From UBA685 sp049890215 (GTDB lineage: Bacteria; Pseudomonadota; Alphaproteobacteria; Puniceispirillales; Puniceispirillaceae), in contig JBMHBX010000038.1 of the NCBI GenBank assembly GCA_049890215.1, positions 62,001 to 126,000 of the forward strand: DNA of 64,000 nucleotides. The letters are read 5' to 3'. The position numbers and the translations under genes are program-made. Position 1 is the stretch's first letter. Each line of letters starts with the position of its first letter. Of the stretch, positions 17,901-26,342 are shown piece after piece. The notes under the pieces were generated by a model. It ran no database searches. It was not told the origin of the DNA and worked only from the letters and a program-made list of their open reading frames with translations.

Positions 17901-19349
17901 CTAAAGCGGCATATCTGATGGCAGACCAATATAGGCTGTTTTGACAGATGTATAGAACTCAACCGCGGCTCTACCTTGTTCGCGCACCCCATAAGATGAG
18001 CTGCCTCTGCCGCCAAATGGCACATGATAATCTGTGCCGGCTGTTGGCAGATTGACCATAACGACCCCTGTTTTGGCGTTGCGGCGGAAATGGTTCGCCC
18101 TGGCAAGAGATTGTGTCATGATCCCGGCGGTAAGACCAAATTCGGTATCATTGGCAATATGAAGCGCTTCTTCATAATCTGAAGCTTTGATAACGCATGT
18201 CATAGGCCCGAACATTTCTTCGCGGTTAATAGTGGAATCATTATCAAGGCCGGCAAGAACGCATGGTGCCATATAAAATCCTTTTTCTGGCTGGTCTACC
18301 AAATGGCCGCCCCATAAAATCTCACCGCCTTCTTTGCGGGCGATGTCCAGATAGCGTTGATTAGAGTCAAGCTGCTGCTGGCTAACCACAGGTCCCATGG
18401 TGGTATCCTCTGCCAATGCATGACCTACCACCATCTTTTTGGCTGCCTCGACTAATTTGTCATTAAACTCATCATAAATGCTGTCTTGTACAATCAGGCG
18501 TGATGATGCTGTGCATTTCTGGCCAGTGCCGCCAAAGGCTCCGCCTGCTGCACATGCCACGGCCAGATCCATATCGCAATCATCCATGATGATCAGCGGG
18601 TTCTTTGATCCCATCTCCATTTGCAATTTTGTCAGATTGGTTGCCGCTGCACTTGCAATGGTTTTGCCAACAGCCAAAGAGCCGGTAAAGGTGATGGCAT
18701 CAATGCCGCTATGGCGGGCAAGCCTGTCACCAATCTCTGCGCCAGAGCCCATGACAAGATTAAATAAGCCTGCGGGTAAATCTTGTTTTGCGATAATTTG
18801 TGTTAGCGCAACGGCACTGGCAGGCACTAAATTTGCCGGCTTCCAGATAACGGCATTGCCAAAAGCAAGGGCAGGGGCGATTTTCCAGACAGCGGTTGCA
18901 GTCGGGAAATTCCATGGTGAGATCACACCAACCACACCCACAGCTTCACGCCGCACGTCAATTTCTATATTGGGTCTGACAGAATCAGCATTTTCTCCAA
19001 TTTGGCGCAATGTTTCAGCTGCATAATAGGTAAAAAATTGTCCTGCGCGATAGACTTCGCCTTTGCCTTCTGCAAGCGGCTTGCCTTCTTCGCGTGATAA
19101 CAGGCGGCCAAGCTCTTCAGCGCGCGCCATTAATTCTGTGCCTATTGCCATTAAGACGCTGTAGCGTGCCTCAATCCCTGTGCCAGCCCATATCTTTTGT
19201 GCTTTTTGCGCTGCAAAGACAGCCTCATCCAAATCAGCGGCGCTTGCTTGTGCAAAATGACCAATGATATCAGTTGTATCAGACGGGTTAATATTCGCGA
19301 TTTCAGTTGTGCCTTTGCGCCATTGCCCGGCGATAAAATTCTGTCCCAT
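17901..19349 (-). CDS. Aldehyde dehydrogenase, 2-oxoglutarate-semialdehyde type
   Basis: 482-residue NAD(P)-dependent aldehyde dehydrogenase. The catalytic Cys is in GGTGQKCTASSR and the general-base Glu in LQMEMGSKNPL. The overall sequence, including the C-terminal DYHVPFGGRGSSSYGVREQGR, resembles alpha-ketoglutaric semialdehyde dehydrogenase used in sugar-acid or hydroxyproline degradation. Succinate-semialdehyde dehydrogenase is the main alternative. No pathway partners flank it, so the substrate is inference. Confidence 0.8.
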   Translation of the reverse strand: MGQNFIAGQWRKGTTEIANINPSDTTDIIGHFAQASAADLDEAVFAAQKAQKIWAGTGIEARYSVLMAIGTELMARAEELGRLLSREEGKPLAEGKGEVYRAGQFFTYYAAETLRQIGENADSVRPNIEIDVRREAVGVVGVISPWNFPTATAVWKIAPALAFGNAVIWKPANLVPASAVALTQIIAKQDLPAGLFNLVMGSGAEIGDRLARHSGIDAITFTGSLAVGKTIASAAATNLTKLQMEMGSKNPLIIMDDCDMDLAVACAAGGAFGGTGQKCTASSRLIVQDSIYDEFNDKLVEAAKKMVVGHALAEDTTMGPVVSQQQLDSNQRYLDIARKEGGEILWGGHLVDQPEKGFYMAPCVLAGLDNDSTINREEMFGPMTCVIKASDYEEALHIANDTEFGLTAGIMTQSLARANHFRRNAKTGVVMVNLPTAGTDYHVPFGGRGSSSYGVREQGRAAVEFYTSVKTAYIGLPSDMPL

Positions 19350-19422
19350 AATCTTTAGATACCCTGTGATAAACGTGATATGACTGATGGCCCACTGTGA
19401 TGGTTAGGGGCTTATCTCGTCA

Positions 19423-20856
19423 ATGGGTTTTTTGCTGATTTTGCCAGAAAACGGTTCAAATCAGCCCTTGACTTCTGCCAGATCACACAAGATATCTTGC
19501 GAGCAAGTCATTTATGATGAAACAGGCGATAAAAAGGGATGGTTCTTGGGAACAGATTATTATGATCATAAAGAAGAGCGTCAACAGGCCATCGTGGTGC
19601 AACCTCATATTCGGTCATGGCGTCTGCCACGTGAAGCTGATGTGATGCTGGAAGAGGCGATTGGTCTTGGTGAGGCAATATCTCTTGATGTGGTCTATTC
19701 CGAGATCGCACCCCTGCAAGCGCCTCATGCGCCAACCTTCTTGCGTTCAGGTCAGGTCGAACGTCTTGCAGAGATGGCAGATGATTATGAACATCCTTTA
19801 TTTATCATCAATACCGCTTTGAGCCCGGTTCAACAGAGAAATCTGGAAAATCGTCTGAAAAGCAAGGTGATAGACAGAACAGCGTTAATTTTAGAAATAT
19901 TTGGCGCCAGAGCCAACACGCATGCCGGCCGTCTTCAGGTAGAATTGGCAGCCATGATATTTCAGCGCTCCCGCCTTGTGCGCAGCTGGACTCACCTTGA
20001 AAGGCAAAGAGGCGGCGGTGGTTTTTTGGGTGGCCCTGGTGAGCGTCAGATTGAACTGGACAGACGCATGTTGATGGACAGGGTCGTGCGCATCAAAGCA
20101 GAATTAAAAGATGTGCAGCGCACACGCCATCTGCAACGTCAGAACAGGCATCGAAGCGAGACTGCGACTATTGCCCTTGTTGGTTATACCAATGCCGGCA
20201 AATCGACCTTATTTAACGCGTTGACAGGCGCCCATGTCCTGTCAAAAGATATGTTATTTGCCACACTTGACCCGACTATGCGTCAAACAGAACTGCCCTC
20301 AGGGCGCCTGATTGTTCTGGCAGATACGGTCGGGTTTATCAGTCAGTTGCCAACCGAACTTATTGAAGCATTCAAATCCACATTAGAAGAGGTGGTGCAA
20401 GCTGATATTTTGATTCATGTTCATGATGGCGCCTCACCGGTTTTGTTTGAAGAGGCAGATGATGTGCGCTCAGTCCTGCTTGATATTGGCTTATCAGAAG
20501 ACAGATTGCGGCAGGATCTCATCCATGTAGTGAATAAAACAGATATCATGGATGATGAGCGCAAAGAGGCAATCGCTCATGAATTTGGCACAGTGATTTA
20601 TAGCTCAGCTTTGGAACAAACTGGCCTTGATGAAGTGCGCTATGCCATAGAGGCGCATCTTTCCCAACATAGCCTTGTGATAGAAGTCACCTTAACACCC
20701 GCAGATGGCGCCGCGCGCGCATGGCTTTATGAACGCGGTGATGTACAGGCAGATAATTATGATGAGACAGGCTGCCAAACCTTATTTGTGCGTCTTGACG
20801 AAGCTGATGAGGCCCGTTTCGAAAAGCAGTTCCCGCATATCAGCTATAGTCTTTAA
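19423..20856 (+). CDS. hflX: GTPase HflX
   Basis: 477-residue GTPase that splits or rescues stalled ribosomes. The N-terminal HflX domain includes LRSGQVERLAEM, then a glycine-rich GGGGFLGGPGERQIELDRR linker helix, then a G domain with G1 GYTNAGKSTLFNAL, G3 DTVGFI and G4 NKTDIM. ATG 19423 is the first available start but has only a distant SD, so the first 30 or so residues are uncertain. Hfq, the frequent neighbour, is absent here. Confidence 0.94.
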   Translation: MGFLLILPENGSNQPLTSARSHKISCEQVIYDETGDKKGWFLGTDYYDHKEERQQAIVVQPHIRSWRLPREADVMLEEAIGLGEAISLDVVYSEIAPLQAPHAPTFLRSGQVERLAEMADDYEHPLFIINTALSPVQQRNLENRLKSKVIDRTALILEIFGARANTHAGRLQVELAAMIFQRSRLVRSWTHLERQRGGGGFLGGPGERQIELDRRMLMDRVVRIKAELKDVQRTRHLQRQNRHRSETATIALVGYTNAGKSTLFNALTGAHVLSKDMLFATLDPTMRQTELPSGRLIVLADTVGFISQLPTELIEAFKSTLEEVVQADILIHVHDGASPVLFEEADDVRSVLLDIGLSEDRLRQDLIHVVNKTDIMDDERKEAIAHEFGTVIYSSALEQTGLDEVRYAIEAHLSQHSLVIEVTLTPADGAARAWLYERGDVQADNYDETGCQTLFVRLDEADEARFEKQFPHISYSL

Positions 20857-21371
20857 TGTTTGTGACTTGTCTCATGCCCCTTATGGTCGTGCCCCTTATG
20901 GTCATGACCTTTCGATGATTTACCTGACAGGCTGATGACCTCTGCCATCACAACCACTTTGCCTGCTTTTTCAAATTCAAGCACGACTTCATAACGCTGG
21001 CCCATTTTTACAGGCTGAACCAATCCCATAAACATGAGGTGATCACCGCCTTTGACAAGACCAACCATGCTGTTTGCCGGCAAAAGCAGGCCATCTGGCT
21101 TCTGGCGCATTTTCATCACATCGCCATCTAATCTCATTTCATGAATTTCGGTTTTCTTGGCAAAAGCAACAGATGCGCCAATTAACCTGTCAGGCTCATC
21201 TCCCTGATTTTCAAAAAGCGCATAACCTGCGCTTGCGCCGGCATTTGGTGTGGTCGCGCGCACTTCGATATTATGGATGATGATATCACCTGCCTTTTGC
21301 CTGTCCGCCAAAGCAGGCGCAGAAATTAACAATATCAAAACAGATAAAAGGCATCTCACTGAATGTGTCAT
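20853..21371 (-). CDS. Periplasmic copper chaperone PCu(A)C with His-rich tail
   Basis: 172-residue exported protein with a signal peptide ending around residue 22 (SAPALA). The copper(I) site of PCu(A)C proteins is complete: His77, Met88, His111, Met113 (H-x10-M-x22-HxM). Such proteins deliver copper to the CuA or CuB centre of cytochrome oxidase. The last 18 residues are a His-rich extension (GHDHK repeated, then GHETSHKH), a likely extra metal reservoir. Its stop codon overlaps that of hflX by 4 nt. Confidence 0.9.
   Translation of the reverse strand: MTHSVRCLLSVLILLISAPALADRQKAGDIIIHNIEVRATTPNAGASAGYALFENQGDEPDRLIGASVAFAKKTEIHEMRLDGDVMKMRQKPDGLLLPANSMVGLVKGGDHLMFMGLVQPVKMGQRYEVVLEFEKAGKVVVMAEVISLSGKSSKGHDHKGHDHKGHETSHKH
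20876..20905 (+). repeat. Two-copy 15-bp tandem repeat coding the His-rich tail
   Basis: GCCCCTTATGGTCGT (20876-20890) is followed by GCCCCTTATGGTCAT (20891-20905), 14 of 15 positions identical. On the coding (minus) strand each copy encodes GHDHK-type residues of the copper chaperone tail. In-frame unit length means copy-number change would lengthen or shorten the tail without a frameshift. Confidence 0.8.
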
Positions 21372-21501
21372 CTGACCCTCATAATTTGGAAGAAAAAACA
21401 GTTGAAAGGGACCATAATTGATTAGATAAAGACAATCAACAGATGTCTTGTGATAGCCTTGAATGATGATTATCGCATAAAAGAATAAAGGGGGGCATAT
21501 C

Positions 21502-22344
21502 TTGTCTCATAGGCCAAAAACAATTTTGATAACAGGTTGCTCGTCAGGCATAGGGCTTGATAGCGCATTGGCCTTGCAGGCAAGAGGGTGGCAGGTTTTT
21601 GCCACCTGTCGGCGTCAGGCTGATTGTGACAGGCTGCAAACAGATTTTGGCTTAACCTCTTTTGTGCTAGATTATGAGGTGCCTCAGACCATTACAAAGG
21701 CTGTTGAACAAGCATTATCCCTTAGTGGCGGGACGATTGACGCGCTTTTCAATAATGGCGCTTATGCGATACCGGGGGCAACCGAAGATGTGCCTACAGA
21801 TGCCATGCGGGCAATTTTTGAAGCAAATGTCTTTGGCTGGCACGAATTAACAAGACAGATTTTGCCTTATATGCGCTGTCAGGGAAGGGGGCGCATTCTG
21901 CAAAATTCCTCAGTTCTTGGCTTTGCTGCTATGCGTTATCGCGGCCCATATAATGCGACAAAATTTGCCATTGAAGGCCTGACAGACACAATGCGATTGG
22001 AATTACAGGGGTCCGGCGTGGACATCATATTGATTGAACCTGGCCCTATCAGAACAAAGATTCGTGAAAATTCCTATCCGCATTTTACCAAATGGATTTC
22101 ACCAAAAGGCTCAGCACATGAAGCTGTTTATCGTAAAGCTCTGATACCAAGGCTTGCGGCAAAAGAGACAAAAAAAGATATGTTTGAATTGGAGCCTGAG
22201 GCTGTTACCAAAGTTGTCATCCACGCGCTTGAGAGCCGGCGGCCAAAATTGCGTTATCGCGTGACATGGGCAACCACCTTTATGATGATCGCAAAACGTA
22301 TCTTATCGACAAGATTGATGGACCGGTTCGTCAAACCCTATTAA
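21502..22344 (+). CDS. Short-chain dehydrogenase/reductase, TTG start
   Basis: 280-residue classical SDR oxidoreductase. The cofactor motif TGCSSGIG is near residue 12, the catalytic YNATK is near residue 153, and EPGPIRTK is present. There is no ATG in front of the cofactor motif; the start is TTG at 21502, supported by AAAGGGGGG about 7 nt upstream. The neighbours do not reveal a substrate. NADP(H) preference is plausible given TCRRQ after the second strand. Confidence 0.88.
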   Translation: MSHRPKTILITGCSSGIGLDSALALQARGWQVFATCRRQADCDRLQTDFGLTSFVLDYEVPQTITKAVEQALSLSGGTIDALFNNGAYAIPGATEDVPTDAMRAIFEANVFGWHELTRQILPYMRCQGRGRILQNSSVLGFAAMRYRGPYNATKFAIEGLTDTMRLELQGSGVDIILIEPGPIRTKIRENSYPHFTKWISPKGSAHEAVYRKALIPRLAAKETKKDMFELEPEAVTKVVIHALESRRPKLRYRVTWATTFMMIAKRILSTRLMDRFVKPY

Positions 22345-22394
22345 TTGTGATAAGGTAACAAGGAAAAAGTCTTTTCAAAAAAGGTAAATTTGCC

Positions 22395-23402
22395 ATGATT
22401 TTTCGTCAGTTATTTGATTCTGTCTCATCCACCTATACCTATCTCATAGCCAGTCGCTCTGGCGGTGAGGCATTGTTAATTGACCCTGTTCTGGAAAAGA
22501 CAGATCGCTATTTGTCTTTGCTGGAAGAGCTTGATTTACGGCTTGTCAAAGTGATTGATACACATGTCCATGCTGATCATGTCACAGCTATGGGCGCCCT
22601 GCGCAATCATACAAATTGTGTCACAGTCATGGGAGAGCAAAGCCCTGTGGATGTTGTGTCTATGAGAGTGTCAGACGGTGAACGTGTCACAATTGAAGGC
22701 ATTAATCTGACAGCGCTTTATACGCCCGGCCATACAGATGACAGCTATTGTTTTCAGATGGAAGACAGGATTTTCACAGGTGATACCCTGCTCATAAGAG
22801 GGACAGGTCGCACTGATTTTCAAAATGGGGATGCAGGCGCGCAATATGACAGCTTATTTGGACGCCTTCTCAGCCTGCCAGAGCAAACTCTTATCTATCC
22901 TGCGCATGATTATAAAGGTGAGACAGTGTCAACCATTGGCGAAGAAAAAGCCTATAACCCGCGCCTTCAGGTCTCATCAAAATCTGCCTATATTGAACTG
23001 ATGAATAATTTGAATTTACCAAATCCAAAAATGATGGATGTGGCTGTGCCTGAAAATATCAAAATGGGTATAACATTAGAGGCGCAAAAACAGGTGAATT
23101 TCATTGACGCAGACAGCCTTGCAGCAAAATCAAAAGATGATTATCTGCTGATTGATTTGCGCGAAGAAGGAGAGCGTGCCCGCCATGGCGCTATCAAGGG
23201 GGCGGTTCATGCACCTTATAGCCGGTTTTATGAACAGCTCGAAACCTTAAGCGCATTTGGGGCGCGGCCAATTGTGTTTTATTGCGCCGCAGGAGAACGT
23301 TCTGCCATGGCGGTTAAACTGGCAACTGATAAAGGATATGATAATGTTGCACATTTGCTTGGCGGCTACAGCGCCTGGCAAGATCTTGGTCTGTCAGGAT
23401 AA
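22395..23402 (+). CDS. MBL-fold persulfide dioxygenase fused to a rhodanese domain
   Basis: 335-residue two-domain protein. The N-terminal metallo-beta-lactamase domain is ETHE1/Blh-like with THVHADH (His57, His59, Asp61, His62) and HTDDSY. The C-terminal rhodanese domain carries an active-site Cys in FYCAAGERSAMA. ETHE1-type enzymes oxidise glutathione persulfide to sulfite using iron and O2, and the fused rhodanese can move sulfane sulfur. A role in sulfide or persulfide removal is inferred from the family. It appears to be a single-gene unit. Confidence 0.88.
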   Translation: MIFRQLFDSVSSTYTYLIASRSGGEALLIDPVLEKTDRYLSLLEELDLRLVKVIDTHVHADHVTAMGALRNHTNCVTVMGEQSPVDVVSMRVSDGERVTIEGINLTALYTPGHTDDSYCFQMEDRIFTGDTLLIRGTGRTDFQNGDAGAQYDSLFGRLLSLPEQTLIYPAHDYKGETVSTIGEEKAYNPRLQVSSKSAYIELMNNLNLPNPKMMDVAVPENIKMGITLEAQKQVNFIDADSLAAKSKDDYLLIDLREEGERARHGAIKGAVHAPYSRFYEQLETLSAFGARPIVFYCAAGERSAMAVKLATDKGYDNVAHLLGGYSAWQDLGLSG

Positions 23403-23404
23403 AC

Positions 23405-23428
23405 GCCCGCAGCATTTGTTTTGCGGGC
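23405..23428. terminator. Weak hairpin between convergent genes
   Basis: GCCCGCA (23405-23411) and TGCGGGC (23422-23428) form a 7-bp stem with a 10-nt loop between the convergent persulfide dioxygenase and alpha-hydroxyacid oxidase genes. The T tract is poor on both strands, so termination is possible but not certain. Confidence 0.4.
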
Positions 23429-23443
23429 ATGCCGGGCCTGCGT

Positions 23444-24589
23444 TCAAAAAGGGCTGTGGCGCAGAATATCTCTTGTGACATTATGAATATCACGATGGCC
23501 ACATAAGGCCATTGTCATATCAAGCTCCTTATGCAGTATCTCTAAGGTCTTTGTGACACCTTGTTTACCGTCAGCGCCAAGGCCATATAAAAAGGCGCGG
23601 CCAATAAGCGTGCCACGTGCCCCAAGGGCGACTGCTTTCAGGATATCCTGGCCAGAGCGAATGCCGCCATCCATCCATATTTCAATATCATCTCCGACCG
23701 CTGCCACAACTTCCGGCAAAATAGCAATAGAGCTATCAGCCCCGTCCAGCTGGCGGCCACCATGATTTGATACAATCAGAGCATCTGCACCGGATTTGAC
23801 AGCTAATTTAGCATCTTCGGCATCAAGAATGCCTTTGATGATTAATTTGCCGCCCCACCAGTCTTTGATCCGTTTGACATCATCCCAGTCAAGCTGCAAA
23901 TCAAATTGCTCAGATACCCAGCTTGTCAAAGATGACATATCAGACACGCCGCTAACATGGCCATGTATATTGCCAAATGTGCGGCGATTTGTGCCAAGCA
24001 TATTCAGGCACCAACGCGGTTTGGTTGCCATATTGGCTATATTTTTCAAAGTCAGTTTTGGTGGTGCGGTCAGGCCGTTTTTCAAATCCTTATGCCTCTG
24101 GCCCAGAATTTGCAAATCAAGTGTCAGCATCAATGCATTACAGCCCGCCGCCTTGGCACGCGCGATTAGTCTTTTGGCAAAATCATGGTCACGCATGACA
24201 TAAAGCTGAAACCAAAAGGGCTCAGGACTATGGTCTGCCACATCTTCGATAGAACAAATTGACATGGTTGATAAGGTAAAAGGCACGCCAAATTCAGCAG
24301 CTGCCTGTGCTGCCAGAATTTCACCATTGGCATGTTGCATACCTGTCAGCCCTGTCGGCGCAAGCGCGGTTGGCATAGCAACATTCTGTCCTATCATCGT
24401 GGTCTTTGTGCTTCTGTTCGACATATCCACGGCGACTCTCTGGCGAAATTTAATGCGCTGGAAATCGCTTTCATTACGCTCGTAGGTAGATTGTGTCCAG
24501 GAGCCTGAATCTGCATAATCATAAAACATTTTCGGGACACGTCTTTGGGCGATTTGCCGCAAATCTTCAACGGTTGTAATGGTGCTCAT
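23444..24589 (-). CDS. FMN-dependent alpha-hydroxyacid dehydrogenase (LldD-like)
   Basis: 381-residue FMN protein of the L-lactate dehydrogenase/glycolate oxidase family, oxidising L-2-hydroxyacids to 2-oxoacids. The TIM barrel shows MPTALAPTGLTGM, the active-site SNHGGRQLDGADSS and the FMN phosphate-binding WMDGGIRSGQDILKA. Length is that of LldD (about 380). L-lactate is the most likely substrate, but other L-hydroxyacids are possible. sdaA lies upstream in the same direction, both leading to pyruvate. Confidence 0.9.
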   Translation of the reverse strand: MSTITTVEDLRQIAQRRVPKMFYDYADSGSWTQSTYERNESDFQRIKFRQRVAVDMSNRSTKTTMIGQNVAMPTALAPTGLTGMQHANGEILAAQAAAEFGVPFTLSTMSICSIEDVADHSPEPFWFQLYVMRDHDFAKRLIARAKAAGCNALMLTLDLQILGQRHKDLKNGLTAPPKLTLKNIANMATKPRWCLNMLGTNRRTFGNIHGHVSGVSDMSSLTSWVSEQFDLQLDWDDVKRIKDWWGGKLIIKGILDAEDAKLAVKSGADALIVSNHGGRQLDGADSSIAILPEVVAAVGDDIEIWMDGGIRSGQDILKAVALGARGTLIGRAFLYGLGADGKQGVTKTLEILHKELDMTMALCGHRDIHNVTRDILRHSPF

Positions 24590-24706
24590 ATCCGGAACTC
24601 ACTCACTGCATCATGCCATTAATTGGCAAGATAATATTGACTGCCATCATAATCAAAGGTCCAGATGTTGTCAGTATTTTTTGTAAACCGCCTCAGCAGC
24701 GCCCGC

Positions 24707-26089
24707 CTAACATTCAGGCAAATTGACAGCCAGACCGCCATTTGATGTCTCTTTATATCGCTCATGCATATCAATGCCTGTTTGGCGCATTGTTTCAATA
24801 CAATTATCAAGCGGGATAAAATGCGTGCCATCACCGCGCAGGGCAAGGGATGCCGCAGACACAGCCTTGATAGCGCCAAGCCCGTTCCTCTCAATGCAAG
24901 GTACCTGCACAAGCCCGCCGGCAGGATCACATGTCATACCAAGATGATGTTCAAGCGCTATTTCAGCGGCATTTTCAATTTGCTCATTCGTGCCGCCAAG
25001 GGCCGCGCATAATCCGGCAGCTGCCATCGCAGAGGCTGACCCAACCTCTCCCTGACAACCAACCTCAGCCCCTGAAATAGAGGCGTTAGTCTTTATAATC
25101 ATGCCAATGGCGGCCGCCGTTAATAACAAGGTCACCAGCCCCTCATCATGCGCACCATGACAATGATCTTTATAATAGCGCATCACCGCAGGTATCACAC
25201 CGGCAGCCCCGTTTGTCGGTGAGGTGACAATTCTGCCACCGGCAGCATTTTCTTCATTCACAGCCATCGCATAGACAGACAACCAATCTGTCATCACATG
25301 GGGCTGTTTATCATTGTTATGTTGTTCTTGTATCAATTGTTCATGGATCGCTTTTGCGCGTCTTTTCACATTCAGCCCGCCTGGCAAAATACCTGTCTGA
25401 GACAGGCCACGCTCAATACAGTCGAACATGCTGGATTCAATAGCGGCAATGCTTTGATCAACGCGTTGTTTATCGCGATAGGCCAATTCATTTTCATATT
25501 GCATTTGCGCAATGGACATGCCTGTTTCCTGCGCCATCGCAAGCATTTGTTTTGCATTTGTAAAATTATGGGGATGACTGGTTTTTGCGATATCGGCTTG
25601 TTGTTCCATTTCATCAGAGCGGCGAATAAACCCGCCGCCTATGGAATAATAGATTTCATGCAACATTAAACCATCATCTTCATCATAGCAGAAAAACTGC
25701 ATGCCATTCGCATGAGCTGGCAACGCTTCTTCATAGTCAAAAATAAGGTCTGTTTGCGGGTCAAAGCGAAAGGAGGTCACCTCATCCAGCTGGATATATT
25801 TTTCACGAAAAAGTGTGTCTTCCAAAACAGGAATATCATCAAGCATAATGGTATCAGGCAGATAGCCAAGTAACCCCAGATAAATAGCTCTGTCACTTGC
25901 ATGCCCTTTGCCGGTAAAAGCAAGTGAACCATGAAGCCGCACCGTGATATGCGCAATTTTGGCACCAGATGCCTGTTCTTCTGATTTTGCATTTCTGACA
26001 AAGCGGTGCGCCGCCACCATAGGTCCCATCGTATGAGAGCTTGACGGGCCAATCCCGATTTTGAATATATCTGAAATCCCGATAAACAT
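24707..26089 (-). CDS. sdaA: L-serine ammonia-lyase, iron-sulfur type
   Basis: 460-residue single-chain L-serine dehydratase converting serine to pyruvate and ammonia. The N-terminal beta domain has GIGPSSSHTMGPM. The alpha domain has the cluster Cys residues (EVGCQGEVGSASA, MTCDPAGGLVQVPCIERN). The protein ends LPEC, the C-terminal Cys typical of this type. ATG 26089 is preferred over GTG 26101 because AGGTGA lies 8 nt upstream of it. It may drain serine formed from glycine and one-carbon units released by betaine catabolism. Confidence 0.95.
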   Translation of the reverse strand: MFIGISDIFKIGIGPSSSHTMGPMVAAHRFVRNAKSEEQASGAKIAHITVRLHGSLAFTGKGHASDRAIYLGLLGYLPDTIMLDDIPVLEDTLFREKYIQLDEVTSFRFDPQTDLIFDYEEALPAHANGMQFFCYDEDDGLMLHEIYYSIGGGFIRRSDEMEQQADIAKTSHPHNFTNAKQMLAMAQETGMSIAQMQYENELAYRDKQRVDQSIAAIESSMFDCIERGLSQTGILPGGLNVKRRAKAIHEQLIQEQHNNDKQPHVMTDWLSVYAMAVNEENAAGGRIVTSPTNGAAGVIPAVMRYYKDHCHGAHDEGLVTLLLTAAAIGMIIKTNASISGAEVGCQGEVGSASAMAAAGLCAALGGTNEQIENAAEIALEHHLGMTCDPAGGLVQVPCIERNGLGAIKAVSAASLALRGDGTHFIPLDNCIETMRQTGIDMHERYKETSNGGLAVNLPEC

Positions 26090-26206
26090 AGCCACTATCA
26101 CCTAAGTCATCTGTTAAGAGGTTTTGCTGTGAATTTCGCGCAACACCTTAACTTTATTGCAACGTGATTTTGAGGGTGTGATGTTGTGTGTTTACGACTA
26201 TTTACA

Positions 26207-26229
26207 GACCATTTTATCCAATAATGGTC
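26207..26229. promoter_or_regulatory. Inverted repeat in the sdaA/FAD-oxidase divergent region
   Basis: GACCATT (26207-26213), a 9-nt spacer, and the exact complement AATGGTC (26223-26229). The spacing places the two half-sites about 1.5 turns apart centre to centre, plausible for a dimeric repressor. It lies 118 nt before sdaA and 114 nt before the FAD oxidase gene, so it could control either. Confidence 0.4.
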
Positions 26230-26342
26230 ACTGCAGGCGGTTTGCGCTGTGGCAAAACTTGCCTTTTGGTACAAAAATGTCATTTAGTGATAGGGCCCTG
26301 ATGGTCAATGAGATGAAAACCATGATGTAGGAGGAGCAGATA

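Noticed and set aside
18478..19026. Plus-strand frame of 182 codons
   Set aside because: It lies fully antisense to the aldehyde dehydrogenase gene with intact catalytic motifs; the encoded protein is low in complexity and unrecognised.
24619..24930. Minus-strand frame of 103 codons at the end of sdaA
   Set aside because: It overlaps the conserved sdaA C terminus in another frame. The last 25 residues look protein-like but have no start of their own.
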